From assembly GCA_947177735.1 (NCBI GenBank), contig CAMWVP010000014.1, forward strand, positions 1 through 36,414: a stretch of DNA of 36,414 nucleotides. Reading direction: 5' to 3'. Positions 9,510-15,419 of the stretch are shown piece by piece. The notes beneath the pieces were generated by a model. It did no database searches. It was given only the letters and a program-made list of their open reading frames with translations, and was not told the origin of the DNA. Each line of letters starts with the position of its first letter. Within the stretch, counting starts at the first letter, position 1. The position numbers and the translations under genes are program-made. This stretch comes from an uncultured Clostridia bacterium (GTDB lineage: Bacteria; Bacillota; Clostridia; Oscillospirales; Ruminococcaceae).

Positions 9510-9721
9510 GAGCTTGTGTTAATAGGATTTGTGCGTGGATTTTCGAGCATAATTTTGCCGAGAACAAGAACGCATTATCCGCTTCCCGGAAAACGCTAAC
9601 GACGCAGCAATACTTGATGTAGCGTTTTGCACGAAGTGCATAATGCGTGCAAGGAGTTTTGACGCAGTTATCGGCAAAATTTGCCGAAAAGACGCGTGCA
9701 ATATCCTATGAACACAAGCTC
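9510..9721. repeat. 212-bp imperfect palindromic element between the two sigma factor genes
   Basis: The left arm, from GAGCTTGTGTT at 9510 to about 9598, pairs with the right arm from about 9621 to AACACAAGCTC at 9721. Matching blocks are GAGCTTGTGTT-ATAGGAT, TTTTCG, AATTTTGCCGA, CGCATTAT, CTTC and AAAACGCT. The loop is about 22 nt (9599-9620). The right arm read on the minus strand (9650-9688) resembles 32054-32093 of the element at 32031. No convincing ORF: the 60-codon minus frame at 9519-9701 is just the arm read through. This accounts for nearly all of the intergenic space. Confidence 0.85.
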
Positions 9722-9744
9722 AAAGCGATTGAAAGGATCTGTAA

Positions 9745-10806
9745 ATGAATAATACCGAAAAAAACATTTTTAACGAGCTTCTGGAAAGAGGCAGGCAAAG
9801 CGGGACATTATCCACCAAGGAAATATATAACGTAATAGATGAGGCGGACGTAGACCTGGACAAGCTCAGCGAGTTTCTCGATCAGAACAATATCAAGATC
9901 GAGGATGATTTCACCGTTGAGGACGACCTCAACAAGGCGCTCGACCTCAGCGAGGATTCGAGCGAAAAGGGCGGCGCGGGTATGGACGACCCCGTGAAGA
10001 TACACCTGCGCGAGATCGGCAAGATACCGCTGCTGACCGCCGAGGAGGAGATACAGCTCGCCGAGCGTATCGTCAACGGCGACGACGAGGCGCGTGACAG
10101 GCTCATCACCGCGAATATGCGGCTTGTGGTGAGCATTGCCAAGCACTATGTAGGGCGCGGTATGCCGCTGCTCGACTTAATTCAGGAGGGCTACAGCGGA
10201 CTTATAAAGGCGGTCGAGAAGTTCGACCACACCAAGGGCTACAAGTTCTCGACCTACGCGACGTGGTGGATAAGACAGTCCATTACCCGCGCTATCGCCG
10301 ACCAGGCGCGTACCATACGTATCCCCGTGCATATGGTGGAGACGATATCGCGCGTCAAGAAGGCGCAGAACAAGCTGCTCCACGAAAACGGTCACGAGCC
10401 CACCGTCGACGAGGTGGCGAATGAACTGAATATGACCTCGGACAAGGTGCGCGAGATAATCCGTATAGCGCAGGATCCCGTCTCGCTCGAGGCTCCCGTC
10501 GGCGAGGAGGAGGACAGCTATCTGGGAGACTTTATCCCCGACGAGGACGCGCCCGCGCCTATCGATACGGCGATGCAGGCGGTGTTCAAGGACGAGCTGA
10601 ACAAGGCGCTGAACACGCTCCCCGAACGCGAGCGCGAGGTGCTGAAGTTCCGCTACGGCGTCGGCTACGACCGCTCCCATACGCTCGAGGAGGTCGGCAG
10701 ACAGTTCAAGGTAACGCGCGAGAGAATCAGACAGATAGAAGCCAAGGCGCTGAGAAAGCTCCGCTCGCAGAGCAAGAGCAAGGCGCTCAGGGTGTTCCTG
10801 GATTAA
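9745..10806 (+). CDS. Second primary-type sigma-70 factor, tandem paralogue of RpoD
   Basis: A 353-aa sigma-70 with the same domain order as its neighbour. Regions 2.3-2.4 ([16 protein letters not shown]), region 3 ([20 protein letters not shown]) and region 4.2 ([18 protein letters not shown]) are nearly identical, so both should read similar promoters. Differences are in the N-terminus (residues 1-75), in [20 protein letters not shown], and in the tail ([13 protein letters not shown] instead of the canonical ending). GAAAGGATC precedes the ATG. It could be a growth-phase-specific RpoD variant or the functional housekeeping factor alongside a diverging copy; the sequence does not decide. Confidence 0.93.
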   Translation: MNNTEKNIFNELLERGRQSGTLSTKEIYNVIDEADVDLDKLSEFLDQNNIKIEDDFTVEDDLNKALDLSEDSSEKGGAGMDDPVKIHLREIGKIPLLTAEEEIQLAERIVNGDDEARDRLITANMRLVVSIAKHYVGRGMPLLDLIQEGYSGLIKAVEKFDHTKGYKFSTYATWWIRQSITRAIADQARTIRIPVHMVETISRVKKAQNKLLHENGHEPTVDEVANELNMTSDKVREIIRIAQDPVSLEAPVGEEEDSYLGDFIPDEDAPAPIDTAMQAVFKDELNKALNTLPEREREVLKFRYGVGYDRSHTLEEVGRQFKVTRERIRQIEAKALRKLRSQSKSKALRVFLD

Positions 10807-10848
10807 GGCATTTTTGCGTAATCCCGGAACTATACATATCATTGTTAC

Positions 10849-10875
10849 ATTTCCCCCGCCGCAGACGGGGGAAAT
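10849..10875. repeat. REP-like GC palindrome
   Basis: ATTTCCCCCGCC, loop GCA, then GACGGGGGAAAT (one mismatch), followed by the AT-rich tail AATAAAATCTTGGAAA and TTTAATTGG shared with the copy at 5501. It lies between the second sigma factor gene and the MFS leader. Confidence 0.8.
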
Positions 10876-10927
10876 AATAAAATCTTGGAAAAATTTAATT
10901 GGATTATCCAACGGAAAGGAGTAAAAA

Positions 10928-10969
10928 ATGTTTGTAGACTGCTCTGTAAAAGCTCCATGCAGGGTTTGA
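10928..10969 (+). CDS. Putative 13-aa leader peptide upstream of the MFS exporter
   Basis: ATG at 10928 preceded by GGAAAGGAG at 5-6 nt spacing, a stronger ribosome binding site than many full genes here. It encodes MFVDCSVKAPCRV and ends in TGA at 10967-10969. Its last codons lie in the 5' arm of a hairpin (CTCCATGC 10953-10960 with GCATGGAG 10977-10984). The position, strong site and overlap with alternative hairpins resemble leader peptides of inducible antibiotic-resistance genes. That function is inference. Confidence 0.5.
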   Translation: MFVDCSVKAPCRV

Positions 10970-11043
10970 GGACGCCGCATGGAGGATGATCGTCCTCGGA
11001 TCTTGCATTCCGGTAAAAAAAATTTACTTTAAGGAGCAAGATC
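10953..11043 (+). promoter_or_regulatory. Attenuator-like leader with competing hairpins covering the MFS ribosome binding site
   Basis: Four stems are visible: CTCCATGC/GCATGGAG (10953-10960 with 10977-10984); GAGGACG/CGTCCTC (10968-10974 with 10991-10997), incompatible with the first; GAGGAT/GTCCTC (10982-10987 with 10992-10997); and GATCTTGC/GCAAGATC (10999-11006 with 11036-11043). The last touches the AAGGAG at 11031-11036 and fills the space to the ATG at 11047, so it could block initiation. A further pairing, ATGCAGG (10957-10963) with CTTGCAT (11002-11008), would compete with the first and last stems. Confidence 0.55.
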
Positions 11044-11046
11044 ATT

Positions 11047-12330
11047 ATGAAGAAAAGCTTAAAAACATATATACTGCTTTGGTCGACGCAGTCGCTTTCC
11101 GCGCTGGGAAGCGGACTGACGGGGTACGCGCTCGTGCTGTGGCTGTATACGCAGAGCGGCTCGGCGCTGAAAACCGCGCTGTTGTCGGTGTGCTCGTATG
11201 CGCCTTACGTGCTGATGAGCATTTTCGCGGGAGCGCTCTCGGACAGGTGGAACAAAAAGGCGACTATGCTGCTGTGCGATCTCGCGGCAGCGCTGAGCAC
11301 CGTGGCGGTGCTCGTGCTCATCAAGACGGGCAGTCTCGAGGTATGGCACCTGTATCTGATAAACGCGCTGAACGGACTTATGAATACCGTGCAGCAGCCC
11401 GCCGCCGAGGTCGCGGCGACGATGCTTATACCCGAGGATCAGTACCAACGGACGAGCGGTCTGCGGTCGTTCTCGCAGTCGCTGAACTCGATACTGACGC
11501 CCGTTATCGCAACGGCACTGTTCACGCTGGCGGGGATCGATACCGTTATCGCGGTCGATCTGACAACGTTCGCGGTGGCGTTTTTCGCGCTGCTGTTCCT
11601 TATCAGGATACCCGAGCCCGAGCGCTCGGAGAGCGAAAATGAGCCGCTGCTGAAAGCGGCGGGAAAGGGTCTGAAGTGGCTGAAACAGAATCCGCTGATC
11701 CTGAATCTGATACTGTTTCTCGCCTGTATCAACCTTATCGCCTCGATATACGACGCGGCGCTCCCCGCGATGGTGATCTCCAAGAGCGGAGAAACGGCGC
11801 TCGGCGTTGTCAACACCTGCGTGGGCATTGCAACGCTTATCGGCAGCGCGATCGTAACGCTGCTGCCCGCGCCGAAGAACCGCGTGAGGGCTATCTGCGC
11901 GGCTCTGCTGCTCTCGATGAGCACCGAGAACTTCTTCCTCGCCTTCGGCAGCAACACGTTGCTGTGGTCGGCGGGCGCGGTTCTGGGGTGGCTGTCGATA
12001 CCGTATATGAACGCGAATATGGACGTCATCTTCCGCAAGACGATCCCCGGGGAAATGCAGGGGCGCGTCTACTCCTGCCGCAACGCGCTTCAGTTCTTCA
12101 CGATCCCCGTGGGCTTTTTCGCGGGCGGCGTGTTGGTGGACGAGGTGTTCGAGCCGCTTATGGCGAATGTCTCCGCGGACGGTCTGCTGACGACGCTGTT
12201 CGGCACGGGCAAGGGCTCGGGCGCGGCGTTCCTGTTCTTCTGTATCGGAGTTATCGGAGCCGCGGTGTGCGTGGGATTTTGGTTTGCGCTGCGGAAGTAC
12301 CGCTGGAGCGACGACCGAGTAACAAAATAA
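11047..12330 (+). CDS. MFS exporter (drug:H+ antiporter, DHA3/MefA-like type)
   Basis: A 427-aa inner-membrane protein with about 12 transmembrane helices. The loop between helices 2 and 3 carries the MFS motif A variant GALSDRWNKK, and a longer charged stretch near residues 185-215 separates two six-helix halves. The overall pattern, including NALNGLMNTVQQPA and the late motif GEMQGRVYSCRN, fits the DHA3 group containing macrolide-efflux (Mef-like) proteins. Substrate unknown. AAGGAG lies 10 nt before the ATG. The 170-bp leader contains a short ORF and switch-like hairpins, so induction by an antibiotic or metabolite is plausible. It ends in a hairpin followed by a 106-bp repeat. Confidence 0.88.
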   Translation: MKKSLKTYILLWSTQSLSALGSGLTGYALVLWLYTQSGSALKTALLSVCSYAPYVLMSIFAGALSDRWNKKATMLLCDLAAALSTVAVLVLIKTGSLEVWHLYLINALNGLMNTVQQPAAEVAATMLIPEDQYQRTSGLRSFSQSLNSILTPVIATALFTLAGIDTVIAVDLTTFAVAFFALLFLIRIPEPERSESENEPLLKAAGKGLKWLKQNPLILNLILFLACINLIASIYDAALPAMVISKSGETALGVVNTCVGIATLIGSAIVTLLPAPKNRVRAICAALLLSMSTENFFLAFGSNTLLWSAGAVLGWLSIPYMNANMDVIFRKTIPGEMQGRVYSCRNALQFFTIPVGFFAGGVLVDEVFEPLMANVSADGLLTTLFGTGKGSGAAFLFFCIGVIGAAVCVGFWFALRKYRWSDDRVTK

Positions 12331-12337
12331 AACTAAT

Positions 12338-12359
12338 CTGCCGGGCATAAGCTCGGCAG
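12338..12359 (+). terminator. Hairpin after the MFS gene
   Basis: CTGCCGGGC, loop ATAA, GCTCGGCAG: a 9-bp stem with one G-T pair, 7 nt after the stop codon. No T-run; the 106-bp repeat starts two bases later. A related hairpin (GAGCTGCCG/CGGCAGCTC) recurs at 12491-12518. Confidence 0.55.
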
Positions 12360-12361
12360 CT

Positions 12362-12467
12362 CAGACTGTCGATAAACCCTCATCTACTTCGTCAGCCGCA
12401 CACGCGGCAGCCATTAAGGCTAGCCGCGGTGCGGCTTCCTCGTATCTGAGGGCTTCTCGACAGTCTG
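12362..12467. repeat. 106-bp nested-hairpin element, copy 2
   Basis: Same ends (CAGACTGTCGA and TCGACAGTCTG), same length and same centre (AGCCATTAAGGCTAGCC) as 2275-2380. The inner arms differ: AGCCGCAC pairs with GTGCGGCT and CGCGGC with GCCGCG, where copy 1 has AACGGCTTG and TCGGC. Unpaired bases sit at the same places in both. The sequence GACTTTTTCTACAA-CTGA follows both copies (2398-2416 and 12474-12492). Confidence 0.85.
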
Positions 12468-12490
12468 AATGTGGACTTTTTCTACAAGCT

Positions 12491-12518
12491 GAGCTGCCGT
12501 GCTCTCGCTCGGCAGCTC
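12491..12518. terminator. Hairpin 3' of the repeat element, between convergent genes
   Basis: GAGCTGCCG, a 10-nt loop, then CGGCAGCTC, a perfect 9-bp stem followed by TTGTTATG. It shares CTGCCG/CGGCAG with the hairpin at 12338-12359 and lies between the convergent MFS and CPBP genes. Confidence 0.5.
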
Positions 12519-12574
12519 TTGTTATGTGCGGCTCTAAGGAAACGCCATCAGATCGGTGCTGCCTTAGTCATCGA

Positions 12575-13255
12575 TCAAACAAAGCATATGCTCATGAAAG
12601 TAAGAGCCCACGCATTGCTGAGAATGTGGGAAAATGTACTGATAAGGCAGTTTTCGGTTTTATGATAAACAGCCGAATAGATCATACTGTCAATGAAGAT
12701 GGTCGCGATATCAAAAGCCACGATCCCCGCGTTTCCCGCGGCAATGTGTCCCGCGGCAAAAACAGCGGACGAAACCACAGCGCAGAGCAGGCTCGGGAAC
12801 ATTTTTTCGGTCTTGCCGAAGAAAAAACCGCGAAACGCGATCTCTTCGCCGAACGCCGCGATAATCAACTGAACTATCAACGACGCTATCTTATCGAGAG
12901 ACAGCATAGCGCTCGTCCGTCCCATTACATGGGTGACATATTCTCCGCTGAAAATCAGATTTCCGATAAGACACGTTGCAGTAACGGTTACTATAGGCAG
13001 CAGCATTAAAATGATCACGCCGGGCTTTTTGAGATCCGACGGGATAGTATTGAAGCGCAGCCCCGATTCGGCACCATGTGTTTTGGCGACGGCTTCCGTG
13101 ATGAAGAAAAACGCTATTCCCACAAACACGGCGATCCCCGCTATTGTTGACGACGGAACGACCTTTGTTACCGTCAGCAGGATCATCACAATAATTCCCG
13201 TAAGCGTGACAATAACACTCTTTTTGTTTTCGGCAAAAAACTTTGAATTTTTCAT
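12575..13255 (-). CDS. CPBP-family intramembrane metalloprotease
   Basis: A 226-aa membrane protein with about six to seven hydrophobic segments. It carries the CPBP (Abi) catalytic motifs: GEEIAFRGFFFG (E137, E138, R142), then FAAGH, then a C-terminal H in FSHILSN. Family members cleave or process small peptides in the membrane and often give self-immunity to bacteriocins. The ATG at 13255 is chosen over 13270: it overlaps the TetR stop as ATGA and has GGAGG seven bases upstream. The pair is therefore translationally coupled and probably under TetR control. Base composition is slightly lower in GC than neighbouring core genes, so it may be accessory. Confidence 0.88.
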   Translation of the reverse strand: MKNSKFFAENKKSVIVTLTGIIVMILLTVTKVVPSSTIAGIAVFVGIAFFFITEAVAKTHGAESGLRFNTIPSDLKKPGVIILMLLPIVTVTATCLIGNLIFSGEYVTHVMGRTSAMLSLDKIASLIVQLIIAAFGEEIAFRGFFFGKTEKMFPSLLCAVVSSAVFAAGHIAAGNAGIVAFDIATIFIDSMIYSAVYHKTENCLISTFSHILSNAWALTFMSICFV

Positions 13256-13818
13256 TTTATTTCCTCCCATACTGCTGATACCGCGCCCTTGTAGGCACGC
13301 TCCAGATGCGCCGCTACCGTCTTTTCGTCATATTCGAGCGAGTTGTTCGCGATTATGCTCGCGTAGCCGTGCGCGAACATCGCTATCGTCACGAACACTT
13401 CCTTTGTCTGCTCCGTACTCATTTTCATTGCGCCGCTCATTATATCGAGAATGGGCTTCAGATCCGCGCTGTCCATCATTTCGAGCAGGCTGCTCCCGAC
13501 CGCGTAGCCCGACTGAAACAGGAATCGGAACAGGTGCGGCTCGTGTATCGCAAATCGGATATAGTTCAGCCCCATGCCGAGCATTACGCCCTCGGGGTCT
13601 TTGACGTTCATCAGGTACTCCGTGTGATAGCGGTCGGCTTTTTCGTACACGGCGCGCTTGAGCTCCTCTATCCGCGCGAAATGGTACATCACGGGCTGCG
13701 TCGAGCAGCCGAGCCGAGCCGCTATCGAACGCGCGTTGACGTTCTCCGCGCCCGTTTCCCGCGCGACCTCGAACGCCGCGTCTATCACCATTTCCCGAGT
13801 TATCTTTGCCTTTGGCAT
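13252..13818 (-). CDS. TetR/AcrR-family transcriptional regulator
   Basis: A 188-aa repressor-type protein. The N-terminal helix-turn-helix (about residues 8-55) reads ITREMVIDAAFEVARE, then VNARSIAARLGCSTQPVMYHF, and the C-terminal two thirds is helical and probably binds a small ligand. AGGAGG lies upstream of the ATG. Its promoter is an exact TTGACA-N17-TATAAT overlapped by two palindromic operators, so autoregulation is very likely. It is coupled to the CPBP protease gene downstream, which is its most likely target. The inducer is unknown. Confidence 0.92.
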   Translation of the reverse strand: MPKAKITREMVIDAAFEVARETGAENVNARSIAARLGCSTQPVMYHFARIEELKRAVYEKADRYHTEYLMNVKDPEGVMLGMGLNYIRFAIHEPHLFRFLFQSGYAVGSSLLEMMDSADLKPILDIMSGAMKMSTEQTKEVFVTIAMFAHGYASIIANNSLEYDEKTVAAHLERAYKGAVSAVWEEIK

Positions 13819-13835
13819 CGTTGTCCTCCTTTTTT

Positions 13836-13863
13836 ATAACACGTGTTATATAACAAGTGTTAT
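13836..13863. promoter_or_regulatory. Two tandem 14-bp operators, likely TetR-family binding sites
   Basis: ATAACACGTGTTAT (13836-13849, perfect palindrome) is directly followed by ATAACAAGTGTTAT (13850-13863, one mismatch). They cover the -10 box and start region of the minus-strand promoter. Spacing of 14 bp suits two dimers. Confidence 0.8.
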
Positions 13864-13890
13864 TATACCCGAATAATTTATGATTGTCAA
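13862..13890 (-). promoter_or_regulatory. Consensus SigA promoter of the TetR-CPBP operon
   Basis: On the minus strand: TTGACA (13890-13885), 17-nt spacer, TATAAT (13867-13862). The second operator ends inside the -10 box. Confidence 0.9.
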
Positions 13891-13968
13891 GTATTTTTTG
13901 TGCATTTCACTTTGTTTTCACCGATCGTTCACGATTTGCACATAATGGTTTTGTCCGCGCCGCCGATC

Positions 13969-13985
13969 GGGAAACCGCATAAAAT
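13969..13985. repeat. Degenerate remnant of the REP-like palindrome
   Basis: GGGAAACCGCATAAAAT matches the right arm and tail found at positions 5-20 and, inverted, near 36371-36390, but the left arm is lost. Apart from this, and promoters at either end, I see nothing in 13891-14072. Confidence 0.5.
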
Positions 13986-14072
13986 TCGTATCCGCATACG
14001 GTTTAACGGCAGCGGACATAAGCCCTGTCAAAAAATACAAATAAAATTTGTGAAAGTTTTTATTAAATTTGC

Positions 14073-14108
14073 TTGACAAGTTAATAAAAATGTGCTACAA
14101 TTATTAAC
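14073..14108 (+). promoter_or_regulatory. SigA promoter with flanking inverted repeat, upstream of the RHH gene
   Basis: TTGACA at 14073-14078, 17-nt spacer, TACAAT at 14096-14101. An exact 8-bp inverted repeat, GTTAATAA (14080-14087) and TTATTAAC (14101-14108), is centred two helical turns apart and spans the spacer, -10 and likely start site. It looks like an operator. Confidence 0.75.
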
Positions 14109-14136
14109 AGAGAATACGAGTTTGGAGGTGGAAACG

Positions 14137-14790
14137 GTGAACAAGAGCATATACAGCCTCGTGCTGTCGGACGAGGTGGTGGACGCGGTGGACGCTCTGG
14201 CGCGGGTAGAGGGTATGTCGCGCTCCGCGATGATAAACCGCATACTTGCCGAGCGCGTAGCCTACACCACTCCCGAAATGCGGCTGAGGGATATCCTGCA
14301 TAGCCTTGCGCAGTCGATAAACGGCGAGTTTATGCTCACCGAGCAGCCGACGGGCAGCACGCTCTCCGCGAGAACGTCGCTGAAATACCGCTACAAGCCG
14401 ACAGTCAAGTACTCGGTCGAGATATACTCTGAAAACGGCAAGCGCGCAGGGCAACTCCGCGTATCGTTTCGCACGCAGAACGCCCAGCTTATCGCCGATC
14501 TGATGGGATTTTTCCGCTGCTGGGCGGCGCTGGAGCAGAAGTATATCGCGGACAAATTATCCAATGATATCGTATATACGATAGCGGACGGACGCTTCGA
14601 GCGAACCCTTAATATGCCGAGCGGACGTATCACCGACAACGAGCTCGGAACCGCGGTCGCCGAATATATGGCGATGTTCGACGGGGCGATGAAAGCATAT
14701 TTTGCCGAGTTGCCCGATACCGAGACCGCAGCACTCACCGTCGGGGAGTATTACCGCGCAGAGATATCAAAACAGGGCGTTATCGTTTAG
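14137..14790 (+). CDS. Ribbon-helix-helix domain protein with unknown C-terminal domain
   Basis: A 217-aa protein. Residues 1-45 (MNKSIYSLVLSDEVVDAVDAL, then EGMSRSAMINRILAERVAY) look like a CopG/Arc-type ribbon-helix-helix DNA-binding domain: a beta strand, a helix, a short turn with MSRS, and a second helix. The remaining 170 residues have no recognised motif. The GTG at 14137 is the start: GGAGG lies eight bases upstream, and the in-frame ATG at 14092 lies upstream of the predicted transcript start. An inverted repeat over its promoter suggests autoregulation. It is probably cotranscribed with the HD gene and clpB, so it might control a stress operon. Confidence 0.75.
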   Translation: MNKSIYSLVLSDEVVDAVDALARVEGMSRSAMINRILAERVAYTTPEMRLRDILHSLAQSINGEFMLTEQPTGSTLSARTSLKYRYKPTVKYSVEIYSENGKRAGQLRVSFRTQNAQLIADLMGFFRCWAALEQKYIADKLSNDIVYTIADGRFERTLNMPSGRITDNELGTAVAEYMAMFDGAMKAYFAELPDTETAALTVGEYYRAEISKQGVIV

Positions 14791-14813
14791 GACGGAATTA
14801 AGAGGTGATGGTT

Positions 14814-15389
14814 ATGAATGATTCGATAATTGATAGGGCTGTTTGTTTTATTCGGGAGTTGTTCAAAAATAATTGCGACGGTCACGACGCGGAACACTCG
14901 ATAAGAGTATACCGCAACGCGCTGCTGATAGCTAAAGACGAACCTGAATGTAACAGGCAAATCATCGCTTTGGCAGCACTGCTTCACGACGCTGACGACA
15001 GCAAATTGTTCAATACGGAAAACAACGCCAACGCACGATTGTTTTTAAAACAAAATGGAGTAAATCAGGATGAAGTCGAGCAGATATGCCTGATAATAAA
15101 CTCAGTATCGTTCAGTAAAAACAGAGGTAAGATACCGCCCTCGATCGAAGCGAAAATAGTCCAGGACGCGGACAGATTAGACGCTATCGGTGCGGTCGGA
15201 ATTGCGCGAACGTTCGCATTCGGCGGGCGGATCGGAAGAACATTGGATTTGTCGATACAACATTTTCACGACAAGCTCCTGCTTTTAAAAAATGAGATGA
15301 ACACCGCAGCGGCTAAAGAAATTGCCGAGTCACGTCATTCTTTTATGGAAGAATTCCTAGCCGAATTTGACAAGGAAACAAGTGTTTGA
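14814..15389 (+). CDS. HD-domain phosphohydrolase (YpgQ/YedJ-like)
   Basis: A 191-aa cytoplasmic protein. Metal ligands of the HD superfamily are visible: H28 in GHDAEHSIRV, H58-D59 in ALLHDADDS and a later D in VQDADRLDAIGAVG. The region between and the AFGGRI stretch resemble uncharacterised HD proteins of the YpgQ/YedJ type, some of which hydrolyse nucleotides. Substrate unknown. The ATG at 14814 lies six bases after AGAGGTG; earlier GTG and ATG codons overlap that site. It starts 23 nt after the RHH gene and ends 30 nt before clpB. Codon use is lower in GC than the flanking clpB, so it may have been acquired. Confidence 0.85.
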   Translation: MNDSIIDRAVCFIRELFKNNCDGHDAEHSIRVYRNALLIAKDEPECNRQIIALAALLHDADDSKLFNTENNANARLFLKQNGVNQDEVEQICLIINSVSFSKNRGKIPPSIEAKIVQDADRLDAIGAVGIARTFAFGGRIGRTLDLSIQHFHDKLLLLKNEMNTAAAKEIAESRHSFMEEFLAEFDKETSV

Positions 15390-15419
15390 TATAACGGTTC
15401 AACAAAAGGAGGCAACATT

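Noticed and set aside
9519-9701. A 60-codon minus-strand frame between the sigma factor genes
   Set aside because: It lies wholly inside the long palindrome, and there is no ribosome binding site. It is better explained as an arm of the repeat.
11059-12348. A 429-codon open frame antisense to the MFS gene, and similar long antisense frames at 2550-3545, 6757-8091 and 20401-21480
   Set aside because: All mirror well-supported genes, lack ribosome binding sites and show Arg/His/Glu-rich, low-complexity composition.
14092-14136. ATG at 14092 as start of the RHH gene
   Set aside because: It lies upstream of the -10 box (14096-14101) and has no ribosome binding site. GTG at 14137 has both correct spacing and GGAGG.
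15390-15419. CIRCE or CtsR operator upstream of clpB
   Set aside because: No TTAGCACTC-N9-GAGTGCTAA or tandem GGTCAAA is present in the 30-nt gap or in the preceding HD gene's end.
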